The notes: generated by a model not told the origin, from the letters alone. 64,000 nt of DNA from Bemisia tabaci (GCF_918797505.1 NC_092795.1:29685131-29749130); one strand, 5' to 3'. Shown: positions 43,977-56,207, counted from the first letter of the stretch. Program-made: numbers and translations.

Positions 43977-44830
43977 TTTGTGCTTAATCCCCAAATCAGT
44001 CAATTTTAAAATTTTACCTCTCGTTTGTACTTAGTATTTTTTTGGCGTGGGTTTCAGAGCTACATGGCTTTATCATCAGCAATTTTCAGCTAACTCCGGC
44101 TGATGATGGGAACTGCTGATGATGAAGCCAATTTTCGAGGTGGCTTTAAGGCACGTACTGAAAAGATGCCAAATAAAAGTGAGAACTAACATCTTACAAG
44201 TTTGATTTTATCGACTTCTTTTGTATCGGACCCTGTCAATGATATTTCCGGGATATATCACATATATGGCCGGGAGGTTTTATGTAAAGCCTCAACCGTG
44301 AGGGGGGGGGGAGGCTGCTGCTCCTCTAAAGACGCAAAATGGAATTTCACAAAAGCTGAAAAGTGAGAATTCATTATTCATGAAGTTTCGATGATTTTTC
44401 AAAGGCGTCTTGTGCAATACCCATTAATTATCCGAGAATTCGATAAGGAATTTCGAAAACATGTTATCGATTTTCCCTCTCTGGATTTCAAAATTAAGCT
44501 TATTACTGTTTCTGTAAGTTTCATCGCATTGTAAGTCCACTGCCGATTTTTAAAAAGTTTCCTGAATTTTGGTTTTGAAATTTCATTTTTACAGTATTAT
44601 AAAAAATGACATACATGTAAATATCATCCTTATCGGTCCGGTAGTTCGTCAGAAATAGTGCTTCCAACATTTTGCTCGTAGCTGTACAGTATAGATGTTG
44701 CATCTCTGGGCTGCTTTGAATTGACGTTCAGAGTGACATCCTCGGGCAGGTCTCAAATTTCGGTGGTCTGAGTGCTGTTTCGCTGTTATTCTCGGAATCT
44801 GTATTTTGGTGTCATTTTGAGGACGTCTGA
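43977..44830. other. No gene recognised
   Basis: A short inverted motif at 44075-44125 (GCTGATGATGGGAAC / TCATCAGC) and a G run at about 44302-44312. No coding evidence. Confidence 0.4.
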
Positions 44831-44967
44831 ATGCCAATTGAACGTATTTCTATCAAACAGAACTATGTGCATTGAGACGTGAGCCCTGAGAGCCATAATA
44901 ATATATGCATAACAGAGTTCAAGTCATAATGCACATAGTTCTGTTTGGCAGAAATACGTCCAATTTC
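44831..44967. mobile_element. Short MITE with (T)TGRACGTATTTCT ends
   Basis: CAATTGAACGTATTTCTATC followed by AAACAGAACTATGTGCAT is mirrored by ATGCACATAGTTCTGTTTGG then CAGAAATACGTCCAAT. Ends are shared with the larger element at 59082-59778. Confidence 0.7.
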
Positions 44968-45589
44968 AGGGATATCAATGAGCTTTCGCATTCGATTCGA
45001 AGCCACAAACGGAGGCCCGCGGTTCACCCTGAATTTTCAGCGGAACGGTCCTTCTCGAGCTGTAGCCTCTTCTTCAGTCTAGTGCGCGGTTATCTGGTAT
45101 CCACCCTTGGAGTATATTAACGTCGCAAATCCTGCGCTGAATTTTAGCGCGCCAACCTCAGACGCTCCCTCGCCTTCCTTTCTTATTCTTCACGGAGAGA
45201 AATGAATGATGCTGACGACAGTGATTCCGCTCCGTTCAACAATGTTACATTGTCACCCACAGGCCCAACATTGCCCACGTCGTACCGCACAATGTCAGCA
45301 TTGTAATTTCGAAGGTGCGTGTTAAGTTGTGGAGGTAACCTTGTAGCATTGTTGAATGCATGGCCCCGCTGTGGTGAAGCGCACCGTGCGCTTGCTGCGT
45401 GGCCCACAATGCGGCATGTTTGTGTTTTTCGCTCTCTGTGGCTGTATCCCGGGAGTATGAGTGGCGGAACATGCAAAAGAGCCCTTAAAATGATTACTCG
45501 CGACAACAACTACCAAAATCGTAAAAAATTAAATATACGAAATGTGCGGATGCTTTCCTTTGGCATTTTGTTGATAGAAATTTTCCTGC

Positions 45590-45662
45590 CTTAACCGGGG
45601 ATCGAACCTGCGACCTACCTAACACTAGCCTAACCCTTTACCGACTGAGCAACGAAGGAACC
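45590..45662 (-). tRNA. tRNA-like sequence (pseudo-tRNA or SINE head)
   Basis: The minus strand has a D-arm/A-box-like TTGCTCAGTCGG and a B-box GGTTCGATCCC with plausible spacing. The T stem and acceptor stem pair poorly and no convincing anticodon arm forms, so it is probably a tRNA-derived repeat or pseudogene. Confidence 0.4.
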
Positions 45663-45774
45663 TGTTTCGGTGGGATGAAAAACCTGTGTATAGCGTCTGT
45701 TTGAACGGATCGTTAAGTTGAACGCAATTTTTGGACAGTTTTCACCGACAGCATTTTACTATCGTACATATTTA

Positions 45775-46080
45775 TTTCTATTTGTGGTTTTAATGTTTCT
45801 ATTCTATTATTATTTAATTTTAAAATTAATTATATTATTTTATTTTTGTTTTATTTCATTATTTTATTTATTTCGATTGTTTAATTGTAATTCTCTTGTT
45901 TTTTTTATTTTTTGTCTTTTTCATTCTTTTATTTATTTTTTTAAAAGTTTAATTTATTATTTTATTTTGCTGTTATATTTATTTTTTTATTTTGTCATCA
46001 GCTTATCTTTCAGTTTATTTTTGTTTTGTTTTATTTTTTGATTTTTTTTACCTTACTAAATAATTTTTCTTTCTTTTATT
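45775..46080. repeat. Low-complexity T/A tract
   Basis: Some 300 bp of TTTTATT-type sequence produce an artificial 107-codon frame of phenylalanine, leucine and tyrosine. It is simple sequence, not a gene. Confidence 0.8.
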
Positions 46081-46925
46081 AGGTCTATGACACATTTGCA
46101 AGCCCAACCAGGGCAATTGACAAAATGGGACTTAAATTCCTACCTTCACTCAACTTCTAAGAAACCATTTCATCTCCCATGACAAAATGAGTGCTTTCCC
46201 TGATAGCAGAGCAAAATTTCTGCGAGACATATGGAGGGACAAAAAATCCAACCCTTGGGTTTTCTTTTTAGCTTATCTCTCTCTCCCTCTTTCTACCCCG
46301 CCCTATGAAAGCTGACAATTTTATAAGAGGTACACCATAAATAACTTGGCATACTGACTGCAGTACTTATAAAAAATTGTATACGCTGTGTGAATTCCAC
46401 TATTTAATGTGAATTTCATTAAACTCTTAAATTTAACTGTCATGATGTTCAGATAACAAGAGGTAATATAGAAATGATCACATCGTATGTAGGAAATTCA
46501 GTGTTGTTATGTCAGAGAAACAAACATCACTTTGCTGCGGTATGAATATCTTACATCATTGCAATCACACTCCTTAAAAAGTGAATTCGATCAAAAGCAT
46601 CGTGCGCGGCAACAGAGCTGGCATTGTTGAAATGAAGATAGCGCGGGACATTCAAACTGTGCGTGAGAATAACAATGCCACATTGTGACGATCGGCATTT
46701 CTCCTGTTGATGCAACGTTCTTTTTGTCAACAAATTGGACATTGTAATAATGACTTTTGGCTGTGTGTCTCTCATATTGCAGCCTTACTGCGATAACAGC
46801 TTTTTTATTTACACGCATCATAAGCCGTACAACCATGTTTGACATTGTCATCCTCATCAATCATTTTTCTCCGTGTTGAAATGCACGAATTACGGTCGTA
46901 TTCATAGTCGTTTCTTTAACAGCTT

Positions 46926-47292
46926 CCAAATAAGACAGAAATATTTAGCCAATATTTAAACAATATTGTTTGGATATTTATGGAAACATTGGGCCAATAT
47001 TGGTTAAATATTGAGCCAATGTTAAAAGTGTACACCATATTTTCTTTTGGCATAAATATTATGCCAATACTTTAAAATACTGTGAAATACTGTGCCAATA
47101 CTGTGAAAATATTTTTATAATGTTTTGGGCGAACAAATTATTTTTAAAAATACTAAATAAAGATTCTTTAAATATTTTTTAAAAAAATAATTTTGATTAA
47201 AATATTATCAAAATATTGTCAGTATTGTGTAATTATTGCGACATTACTGACAATATTTGCCCAATATTTTAAAGATATTATGTCTTATCTGG
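46926..47292. mobile_element. CAATATT-rich MITE
   Basis: Ends CCAAATAAGACAGAAATATT and the complement of CCAGATAAGACATAATAT. Inside, GCCAATATT and related words recur about ten times in both orientations, so the unit can fold extensively. Non-coding. Confidence 0.65.
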
Positions 47293-48572
47293 GATCCTTT
47301 TCTTACGAGAGCCCCTTAGATTTGCATTTCGATTAAGGGAGGCTCACATAATGTAGCACCATGAAAAGGACATTTGGGACGTTACATACCAAAATATTCC
47401 TAAAAGTTGTGCTTCATAAGTTCTCTTGTTTTCTAGCATAGTTGTAACTTACCTATGTATTTGATTCCGATGTTCCTTATTTTGACACATGAACTCGACC
47501 AACGTTTTGACCAACTGTTATAATAATTCCGCTTTCTAACTTCTGTTTCAGATTTGTATGTAGACTGCACTAAATAGAAATCGCAATAAGGTAAGCCACT
47601 CAATTTTCTTTTAGAAATAACTACGACTATTATGTTTTCCCTGACTTCAAAAAAAAACTAGCTTTCGCCCTGGCATAACTGATTTTATGGCTACGCAGAG
47701 TTACTCAACTACGCACGCTGAACTTACTGAACAGAGGAAGGTTGTGTTTCTAACTCACGCGTGTCTTCCGAAAAATCAAAGTACTTTTTGTTCGAGTGAT
47801 GAAGAGACAACCTCGCGTCAACAAAATATTAGAATAGAAAAAACGAAATTCAGCGCTTTGCGTTTTTTCCCTCGATTACGTTTGTTTACGTTCTAGCAGG
47901 GCACTAACGCGAGTAATTGAAGGTGAAATGCTCAAGCGAGGAGAGCAGAAAAAAAATCAATCATCGATGCTTTTACGAGTGTAAATGCATTATCGTGAGG
48001 GAATTACGTTGAAGAGTAGATTCAATTTGGCTGAAGTACCTACATTTATTTCGCCTAGTATTTTGGGTTGCCTGGACTTGTAACTTTTTTCCACCGACTG
48101 GTTTTACTGTTAGGTGATTCTGATGCAACTTTTTACAGAAAATTAGTGAAAGGCACATTTATCTTTTCAAAATCTCGTGTTTAAATATTAGCAGATCGAT
48201 TGATGATCATTTTTTAACATATTTTTGATGTATTTAAGATGTATACTGTAGCTTTATGCTCAGATTTGATATGGATTCTAGTTTTAAATGACAAGGGCGA
48301 TGACAACATAATGGCAAGACCACAGACTGAATGCAATCATCTAGATTCAGTAACCGCATCATTTGAATGTGATAGGTACCAGATCGATGGTCGAAACCAA
48401 AGAAAAATGCGTATCTTTAACTAATCCATTGAAAACCTTAGCTCATATTCAGTTTTTTCAAAGATAACTAACCAAAACGGGTTTCCTTGCATTTTTGTTC
48501 CTTTTGACGTAGAAATTAGACGTTTGGACGGATCTCATTATTTCTTGCGAATCCATAAGCTCAAATCCTACT
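47293..48572. other. No confirmed gene
   Basis: A tract at 47545-47592 resembles a small noncoding exon (CAG acceptor, GTAAGC donor) but has no support. A 69-codon frame at 47687-47896 is not recognised. Confidence 0.35.
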
Positions 48573-48780
48573 GGCAAGGTTGGCCCAGCGGTCAGCGCAT
48601 CTGACTCTAGACTAATCGGTCCCGGGTTCATTTCCTGGTAGTGGGGACAAATTTTCAAGGAACTAACGTGTGGATCTGCAAAAACATACTCCACTCGGCC
48701 TTCTTCCCCAAAAATTTGAAAGCATGAAGCATGGATGTGTACTAACCCTAACCCGATGCTCATTCAAGGTTGCAGAATCC
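48573..48780 (+). repeat. tRNA-derived SINE-like repeat
   Basis: A-box-like TTGGCCCAGCGGTCAGCGC followed at normal tRNA spacing by GGGTTCATTTCC (B-box). An unrelated body of about 120 bp continues to 48780. This is the layout of a tRNA-headed SINE; no 3' tail or target duplication was established. Confidence 0.5.
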
Positions 48781-49229
48781 TCGAATGGATAAAAACCTCT
48801 AATAACTTTAAAAAAAAAAGCTTAAACTCTAAAAACGTTATTCTGTGAGTAGTGGAACCGACCCATTGCCTTGAACGGCTTACGTTTTCCGCGGTCTCAT
48901 ACGTACTTCAAGGTTTTCCCAATGACGTCAAAATGCATTTCACGAACGACCACCTTCTTTTGTTTTTTTCAATCACCCTCCACACTTCACAAGCATAGGT
49001 GCTTGCAGCGCAGGTACGCAGGTCTATCTATCGTTAGAGCGTTATGTTTGAGAATGGCTGATCAGGAGCCTCGTGTGTCGCGCTGAAGGCGTGACTGTTA
49101 ACGCCACGGCCAGATTACCCGTTTTTTCGTGGTTCATCCCGCCCTCCCCCCATCGCCCCCTCCCCGCTTCTCCTTACCCGTCCTTGGTTTCGCGGTTCAT
49201 GTTTGCTCATCGCTATTTAAACTGGCGTG

Positions 49230-49285
49230 TATAAATAATTGGGACCCATCGGATCACTCCATCGCAAATCCGACAGTGAAAATGC
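49230..49285 (+). promoter_or_regulatory. Candidate TATA promoter
   Basis: TATAAATA at 49230-49237 follows a GC-rich stretch. About 25-30 bases on comes CGGATCACTCCATC, an initiator-like context, then an ATG at 49281 that opens only a five-codon frame. It may drive a noncoding exon or be chance. Confidence 0.25.
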
Positions 49286-49640
49286 TGCCTGCAGGATAGA
49301 CTTAATGCGGTAGATTCATACCCCTGGTAAATAATTTGCCGTGTGTTGCATTGGAATAAAAACAAGCAGGGAACTCGAAGGAAAGAATTGCTTTTGGTAA
49401 TTGTATTTTTTTTGGTAAAAAATCGCTGATGAAGTTAGCGCTGTAAAATATCTGACGGAGTCATGCAAAAGAACCCTGAGCTATTGATTAACGTATGATT
49501 GATTATCAGTATCATCGATTGGGGATAAATATATAGCTACTTGCAATTTGTCTAAAGTTAGGTTCAGAATTTTCCAGTTTTTGAAATATGTATTAAAAAA
49601 TTGGCCTTTGAGTATTTTGCCACCCAAGTCCCTTGTCCTG

Positions 49641-49953
49641 CAGGGTGTCTACAGGTCCGGAATTTCCGGAAAGTCCGGAAGTAGTACCGATTTTTTAAAG
49701 ACGGTTCGGAAGTACTGAAAAAGTGCGGAATTCCGCAAGAAGGTCCGGATTTTTTTAAAATTTTTTTGTTAAACCTTTGTCTCAATTTGGGCGAGAAATT
49801 CTAATGTTTGAAATTTATCGAATTTCGTGAAATAGAGGTACTGAAAAAGTACTGAATTTTTCCGTGAAGGAGGTACTGAATTTCTTGGGAATGAACTGAA
49901 AACGCACTGTAAAAGTACTGATTTTTGGCGAGCCTGTTTAAGTAGACACCCTG
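49641..49953. mobile_element. CAGGGTGTCTAC-ended element, copy 2
   Basis: Ends CAGGGTGTCTACAGGTCCGG and GTAGACACCCTG. The interior has CCGGAA and GTACTGAAAAAGTACTGAAT motifs. GTCCTG occurs directly before the element and one base after it, a possible short target duplication. Confidence 0.7.
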
Positions 49954-50248
49954 GGTCCTGTGGACGGCACAAAAACTGTAAAATCGGTAAGCTCGCTCGT
50001 GTTGTTTCAAAATATCCGCCTCAATTTTATCCTATCAAAGGAAAACAAAGCAACGTAATTGCTTACAATTTTTACGAAATATTTATTTTACGCAGAATGA
50101 CAAAAATCACGTAAGTTTCTAAGAACTGGCGTCGAGTATTTTTCTATTTGGAAAATAAATTATAACTCGAAGTTTGCAACGCGTCGTAAACCCGAGATTC
50201 GAGTTTTCCAGTCTCACCGATGACGATACGCTGAGGGTGTGACAGTAA

Positions 50249-50415
50249 CAGTGGCGTGGCGTGAATTCCGATATATCTATATTGTTACGCCATTTAAACC
50301 TATGGAAAAGGATCGATTAACGGGGTGTTCGCAGCGAACACCTTAATAATAGATTCTTTACCATAGGTTTAAATGGCGTAAAAATCGATATATCGCAATT
50401 CACGCCACGCCACTG
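50249..50415. mobile_element. hAT-type MITE, copy 3
   Basis: A 167-bp palindromic element CAGTGGCGTGGCGTGAATTC ... GAATT-like CACGCCACGCCACTG. The left octamer GACAGTAA corresponds to right GACATAGTAA with a 2-bp insertion, a plausible decayed 8-bp duplication. Arms are the best preserved of the three copies. Confidence 0.85.
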
Positions 50416-50472
50416 GACATAGTAAATGAAAACAGAACATCTATAGCAATCGCCATGTGGACCTTATTATAC

Positions 50473-50518
50473 TAAAAGGAACTGTGTTGCATGCAAACCC
50501 CATGCATATAGTTCCTTA
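50473..50518. repeat. Compact hairpin
   Basis: AAGGAACTGTGTTGCATGC and GCATATAGTTCCTT pair around a short loop, probably the collapsed core of a MITE related to 44831-44967. Confidence 0.45.
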
Positions 50519-51358
50519 TATCATAAATATGTTTGTGTCAACCCTACAGGTTTGACTGTTTTTCAATACTTTGGACTTTAAACAAAGCTCCGAAAATAGC
50601 CGATAAGAAAAAAAAAAATGGGTTGAGCGGCGCACAAAAATGCCAAGGACAAAACTGTCATCAGGTCCGAAAGTGCGCTCACGTCCCATGGTTTCTTGTT
50701 TAAAAAATGACTAGGGGCTTATGGGGCTGCTTCGCAGCCCTTATTTTTCCTGTACACTTTTCACTTTCACATGTTTTTTTTTTTTTTTTATTTATTTTCA
50801 TTTAATTTTCTGTTTTGTCTTTGAATCGGGTCTAATTATTTTTTTGAGAGAATAAATATAACAAATGTTTTCAAAAATTGTAATTTTATTTAGTAAACTT
50901 TAAACTAAAATTTTGTTTTAATCTTCATACAAAATTATTTTTTTAGGTTTTACATTTGTTTTCAAACTAATTTTAAAGAAGATCTTTTTTTATTTTTTAA
51001 ATACTTTGCTTTTTTTTTTCGATTAAATTGTTGATTCTTCTTTTGCCATTTCTGTCCTGCTTTTCTTCCTATATTTCCTACAACTTTGCTCTTCTTCTTT
51101 CCTCCTTTTGTCTTTTCTTTTTTTGCTTCTTCTTTTTCTTCTTCAGTAGCTGTTCCTTCTGGTTCTTCTCTTTTTCTGCTCCTGTTTTAACTTCATCTAA
51201 TTTTTCCGCTTTTTCTTCTTCGTTTTTTCCATGTTCAGTCTGCTTTCTGGTTCCGGGGAATGCAGCTGCATTCCGGATGCGTTAAGGGTGGGAAGGAGGG
51301 AGGGACGGACTGAGAAACTGAAAAAAGTACGTTACGTAACGGTAAATATTAAATAAAC

Positions 51359-51812
51359 TTACCTATATATGGATCCTTGAACTTTAAAGCAATAAGGTCC
51401 ATCACCCGGAATATCAATTCGATTTACAGAGAAAGAGGCAAAAGCAACAGCACTATTATAATTTCTGATACGCTTTATGAAATTTGGAGAATATAAATAC
51501 TCGGTAAAGAAATTAAGCCATTTGGCAGCAGTTATTAAAATGACCATTGGACATTTCACCCTGAAAATGGCGAGCATCACAATGATGACAAATTATATTC
51601 ATTGAACCGACTGAAAATTTGGTAACAAAATTTTCATCAAAGTTCTGATCATCAATTTTATACTTCCGAAATGAAGAAATGAAACTTTGATTTTCTATAC
51701 TAATAACAGAGTTAAGTTCTTGCTTCACTAAAACGAACATGCGAAGAATTCTGGAAAACGCGACCACGTTTTGGAGGACGCGACCGCCTCGGTCATTGAA
51801 AATTTCACTCAT
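51359..51812 (-). pseudogene. Helitron helicase-like N-terminal fragment, frameshifted
   Basis: The first frame (starting 51812) contains a zinc-binding-like CHHCDARHF...CC motif characteristic of the region preceding the Helitron Rep domain. A second, overlapping frame continues with RIRNYNSAVAFASF and GDGPYCFKVQGSIY, matching the family pattern that follows. The two frames are offset, so a frameshift lies near 51520. Coding ends at 51359 just where a GTAAGT occurs, perhaps a donor or coincidence. Catalytic HUH and helicase motifs are absent. Confidence 0.7.
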
Positions 51813-51999
51813 AACAACTGTTAAATTTAAAATTAAAATTAGTAAAAATTATTATTATTTTAACAAAATCATAACTGAAAAGTTCAATTTTTAAATTAAA
51901 AAAAATAAATCAGAAGAAAAAGGATGAAATGAAAATGGAAATTAATAATAAACATATTTATACACATTGAAAAGAAACAGCGTGAAAAGTTCTGATCGG

Positions 52000-52001
<2 letters not shown>

Positions 52002-52038
<37 letters not shown>
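52002..52038. repeat. Poly-T (37) paired with poly-A (31) at 52134-52164
   Basis: A T37 run and, 95 bp later, an A31 run form an inverted homopolymer pair that could make a long hairpin. Run lengths may be unreliable in assembly. Confidence 0.8.
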
Positions 52039-52039
<1 letters not shown>

Positions 52040-52131
52040 GTATGTTAAAATAAGAAAAAAACTTGGAGGTTATTGACTTAATGAGGAAAAATTGGCAATA
52101 GGAAAAAGATGGAAGCAATCATGAAAAAACC

Positions 52132-52165
<34 letters not shown>

Positions 52166-52404
52166 GCGGGAAAAGAATAATGTAAGTTGATGGCAGTTGA
52201 GTGTTGGAAGTAACCTCACTTAATGATGATTGTTGAATGAAAACAGCTGATAAAAAGACAGCAAACAGTAAAGTAAGATGCGTAGCAACAAAACTTTTCC
52301 GAAAAACAAAAAACCAAAAACCCCCACTTCCCCTCATCCAATTTATTTTTTAGGGATTTAAAAATCGGGACGGAACCCCAGAAAATAATTTATAGTTTTC
52401 CCGA

Positions 52405-55400
52405 AGCTTGAGAACAACACCTTTCAAATGAACCAACGCCCCTCGCAATTAGTACAGTGGTTGATTCACAATTTCATTCTATTTTTCAAATTAAATATTA
52501 AGATAAGTTTGATTGACTCCCATGCCTGAAGGGAGGATAATCTGATGAAATATACGTGCTTAGATTGACCGAAGATATATGTATTTCTTACGCAGCCGGA
52601 CAGGAAGAAATCCAGTTCCACTCCCGTATACAAAAGCCAGGCTCTCAAAAACAAGAGGCGTGCATCCTATGAATGGCTGTCATATCGTCCTTTGTCCAGA
52701 TATAAGAGCGTAGCTAAATTTCAATTTTGTGAAATTTCAATTCGAAAATTGCATTTTTGCGAGGAAACGGTCGGGCCCATCTAATCGAAAATTTTATTGA
52801 TATTTCTATTTATTAAGCAGAAGCAACATAATATTGGACAAAACTTGCAGTATTCCTGGGGGGGGGGGGGGGATGAATCGCTTCGGCCAATTTGCAGCAT
52901 TGGAATGGAAATATGTTTCTTATGTTTTTTTGCCTGAGAAACGATGCGATGATAAGTCACAGAAAAATTATTTTATTTATGCTTTGGGTGGATAACTGTG
53001 GAGTAAATAGATGGTCTGACCTCATATTTCAAGTGTTTTTACAATCAATTCATGGAAATGCACGGCTGATAGATTAGTTCATACTAAAGTATTGACATTT
53101 GTATGCCTCTAAGGAGAAGAGCAAGAGGAGAAGATTGACGCTTTTATTCAAATCAAGTTGAGCATTAATAAAGTTCAGATCATCAAGGACATATAACTTT
53201 GTTTAGTAATCAATATTTTCCTGTAAATCAAGATTTTAGAGGGTAGGCATTCATTTTTGGAAAATTAAGATATGAATCGTTTTAAACTGAGCATACACGA
53301 AAGAAATATAGTTCAAGGGAAAGCTTTTAAGTCTCTGCTGAACCTCAGTTTAACTCTTGCAATACGGAACTATTACTTCAGGCTTGCTCATGAAAGCCCC
53401 TAACTCCGTCATAAAACTAAAAGGATATAAGTTGTTTCTGGGATGAGCCAGAAATAGCAATTCCGAATTGGAAAATTTTATCCAGTTTTGAAGCTGTCTG
53501 AATATTTCTACGTCGTTCGGATACAAGCGTGCACAAAATTGTTTGTTTGGGATGGGGAACAGGAAACGTTAAATTTTTTAAACATTAGAGTTTCCCTTTC
53601 CTTGTGCTTGGGTGATTATTAATTTGTAGAAATAGTATAAATTTATGCTCTGCCTTGGAACATCAAACAACAACTCCGGGATGGTGAAGTAAAGAAATTC
53701 TTCAAGTTACTTCGAAATCTCCTCTTAACCAAGGCATTTTATGATTTAAACGAATTTCTGACTTCAGCTGTTGAATAATATTCTACCCACTACCACTTAA
53801 TTTAACATTTTACAATTGTAATTTATATTTTTAATTATTGTGTATTGTAATTCCTAGTGTTTTGGCGCGTATACGTAGTATACCGCCTTTGCGATCGTTT
53901 CGAACCCTGCTCGATACAATAACCGAGTCCCTTAGTTCCTTACCGAAAAGTGACTACCGCGAACTTCTCAGATTTTCCAAAGCGTGTAAAAAGTTTATTT
54001 ATCCGTCAATAATTATGATTTAAAGTTGTTTCTCATTCTGGGGGTCTCTAGTTTATGTGCAGTGAATACCAAGAGTCTACGTTACTTGGTTTTTTTAAAA
54101 AAAGCCTAAGAATGCGACGCGCTGATTTAAAATATGCATATATAAGCAGAATCAAGCGAACTGATTCGAGGATGGTTGAGCAGGTCGGCACTCTCGGAAT
54201 GAGAATTTAACTCCTCCGTTTTGTTCAAAACGTTGCTTTGACAGATCTGTAACCTCGGTTATACTTTGCAAAAGTTGGTACCCGTGCTCTGATAGTGCTG
54301 TTCATCTGACAACATTGTCAGTGTCAGCTGATAAAATGTATATTTTCACATAAGAGGTTAATAAAAGTTTTCAGTCAGTCTTTGACATCTATTGATAATT
54401 GTTTTGGTATTTATTTTTATATATTTTCTTAGTTTTTAATAAGAAAAATATATAATTACGTAGTAAGTAGGTAAGTAAATAGTAGTAGGTTTGTAAATTA
54501 CGAGGAGAGGCGGGCATTCTGTTCAGCATATCGATACATAAGTATTTTCATACGTAGAATTTAATTTTCACGTCAGGGAGTCGACATATTTGATTTTTTC
54601 GATTTTATACGGAAAATTTATGGTTTTTCGTGATTGAAATTACTTACAATTGTTTCATGAAAAATGAATGCACCCAAAATGACTATAGCATTTTGACTTT
54701 CACATACGTGCACTCACTAAATTGATTGGTAAATTCAAAGAGTGGGTACATCGACCTGGTATATCAAGTTTCTGCGATTTTTTACGGCAAATCGGTAGAT
54801 TTTCGGGATGTGGATTGCTTACTTTCAATTCATGAATGAATAAAGCATGGACATGGTTGAGCTTCTTTGCATGAAAAGACGTTTAAAATAACAAAATCAA
54901 GACATATTTAATACAATTGCATTTATATCGAGTCAATTTCTTTTCAATAATATAACGGGATTTATAATACCGGTGATTTGGGTATTTTAGCCCCAAAATA
55001 CCTTTAAATCGACTTTATCTTTTAGGAGTTCGACAGAATTTTTCCTTTCTTCGCTTAAATTATTCCGTAGCACTTTTCTTCAAGAATCTGATAAGATTTT
55101 GCTTGAGGCAGATCAAAAAACTTAAATTCGATCGAATAGCTTTCTACTTTCACAATACACGGTCTCGTCAAGGTGCGTCGTTGACCTTGCAGTGTTGGAT
55201 CGTGAATTCTCTTGTTGTGCTGCTTGCCTTTTTTGAAATCTCTGTAAATGAAACCTAAAGGGGTTGATATGTGCGAGTTAATGACGCGCCTTATCAACAC
55301 ATTGTGTTGGAGCTCACTGCTTGTTTTGACTTGTGCCATAGCTCCAATAATGGGGCTTTCATGTACGTAAATAGAATAAATAAATACATAAAATATAAAA

Positions 55401-56007
55401 AAAGGAGACCGATGGTGAAACTGCAAAATCGCGCATTTTTCTAGCTGTGTTCCAAAACTCCGTTCCAAATTTTGTCTTGTTCGTCGAAGGAGAACGAACC
55501 AACTCTATCGTGTGAACTTGTCACAGAATATTTTTCACACAGCGGAAGAGATCAGAAAAGTTTATAAAAATTGACGTCGAGTAGTCTCCCACCTGGAAAA
55601 TAAATTTTGACAGAAAGTCTGGAGTGTTGCAAATCGAGACACGCGCTTTTGCAGTTACAAAGTCGAGATACTTCATCGACTAACGACTGTGACTCGAGAC
55701 CGTCTTCCGCGGCGCATGAGTCCGTTTCCGCGAGCTGATTATAAACGCTTTATCTCCAAGCGTCGAGATTCCAATGATAATTTTTTCTCGCTATAGCTTA
55801 AGGCTTGAACCAAGTTTATTTTTACGCCATATTTTTCCAAGAATACCTAATTGTTCGCCTCTGTAATGAAACGGCTGTCGAGGAGGGTGAAAAAAGAGGG
55901 AACGAGTCGTGAGATTGAACTTCGTCTACGAAGGAGGGTCGTGTATTGCTTCCGGCTCAGAACGCTTTTTAGCGGTAGGCATTGCGCGGTTGCCAAGTTT
56001 GTCCATT
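52405..56007. other. No confirmed gene
   Basis: AT-rich sequence with a G run at 52859-52872. Sequence at 55570-55680 resembles 50130-50230 (GACGTCGAGTA, GGAAAATAAATT and TTGCAA words), a dispersed decayed repeat. The longest frame is a 137-codon minus-strand frame at 55055-55468, unrecognised. No structural RNA seen. Confidence 0.4.
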
Positions 56008-56207
56008 CGCTGAAAAAAACTCCGGCCGTGGAAGCCGTACTTACGGAGTATACAGACATACCGTCCGCGTTCCGGGCTCAGAAGCCGAAACTCCCAGGCG
56101 TAAAACCCGGAGCAATTGAACCTACGGCTCCAACACCCGGAAGTTTCGGGCTCTGAGCCTGGAACGGCCGGTATGTCTATCGAGCCCGTAACTTTTTTTT
56201 TTCAGTG
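56008..56207. mobile_element. CACTGAAAAA-type palindromic MITE
   Basis: A 200-bp element with ends CGCTGAAAAAAACTCCGG and TTTTTTTTTCAGTG. Its GC-rich arms share AGACATACCG, GTTCCRGGCTCAG and GCCCGAAACT. Flanking trinucleotides ATT and CTT differ at one base. Confidence 0.7.

Larger units (their letters stand above)
45191..46875. mobile_element. Possible 1.7 kb CACGGAGARAAATGA-ended element
   Basis: CACGGAGAGAAATGAATGAT at the left and the complement of CACGGAGAAAAATGATTGAT at the right are inverted. Both terminal regions are rich in ACATTG and CAATGT words. Interior includes a tRNA-like sequence and a long AT-only tract. Arms are much more diverged beyond the first 20 bases, so boundaries are tentative. 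Confidence 0.45.
50711..52400 (-). mobile_element. Helitron remnant
   Basis: On the minus strand the 3' end is CTAG followed by T. It is preceded 11 bases earlier by a perfect 7-bp stem GGGCTGC-GAA-GCAGCCC (50724-50740), the classic Helitron terminus. A Helitron Rep/helicase N-terminal fragment lies upstream in the same orientation. The 5' TC end is not fixed; a plausible zone is 52330-52400. Most of the Rep and helicase domains are gone. Pyrimidine-rich low-complexity sequence occupies 50770-51240. Confidence 0.65.

Noticed and set aside
45590..45662. Functional tRNA gene
   Set aside because: Internal promoter-like boxes are present, but acceptor and T stems do not pair well and no anticodon arm is convincing. 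Kept only as tRNA-like.
45718..46041. 107-codon frame of Phe/Leu/Tyr
   Set aside because: It is produced by a low-complexity TTTTATT tract.
47545..47592. Small exon between a CAG acceptor and GTAAGC donor
   Set aside because: Contains stops in the frames checked by eye and has no neighbouring exons; such pairs are expected by chance.
55055..55468. 137-codon minus-strand frame
   Set aside because: No family recognised, no good start context, and no supporting promoter or splice sites. It may be part of a dispersed repeat.
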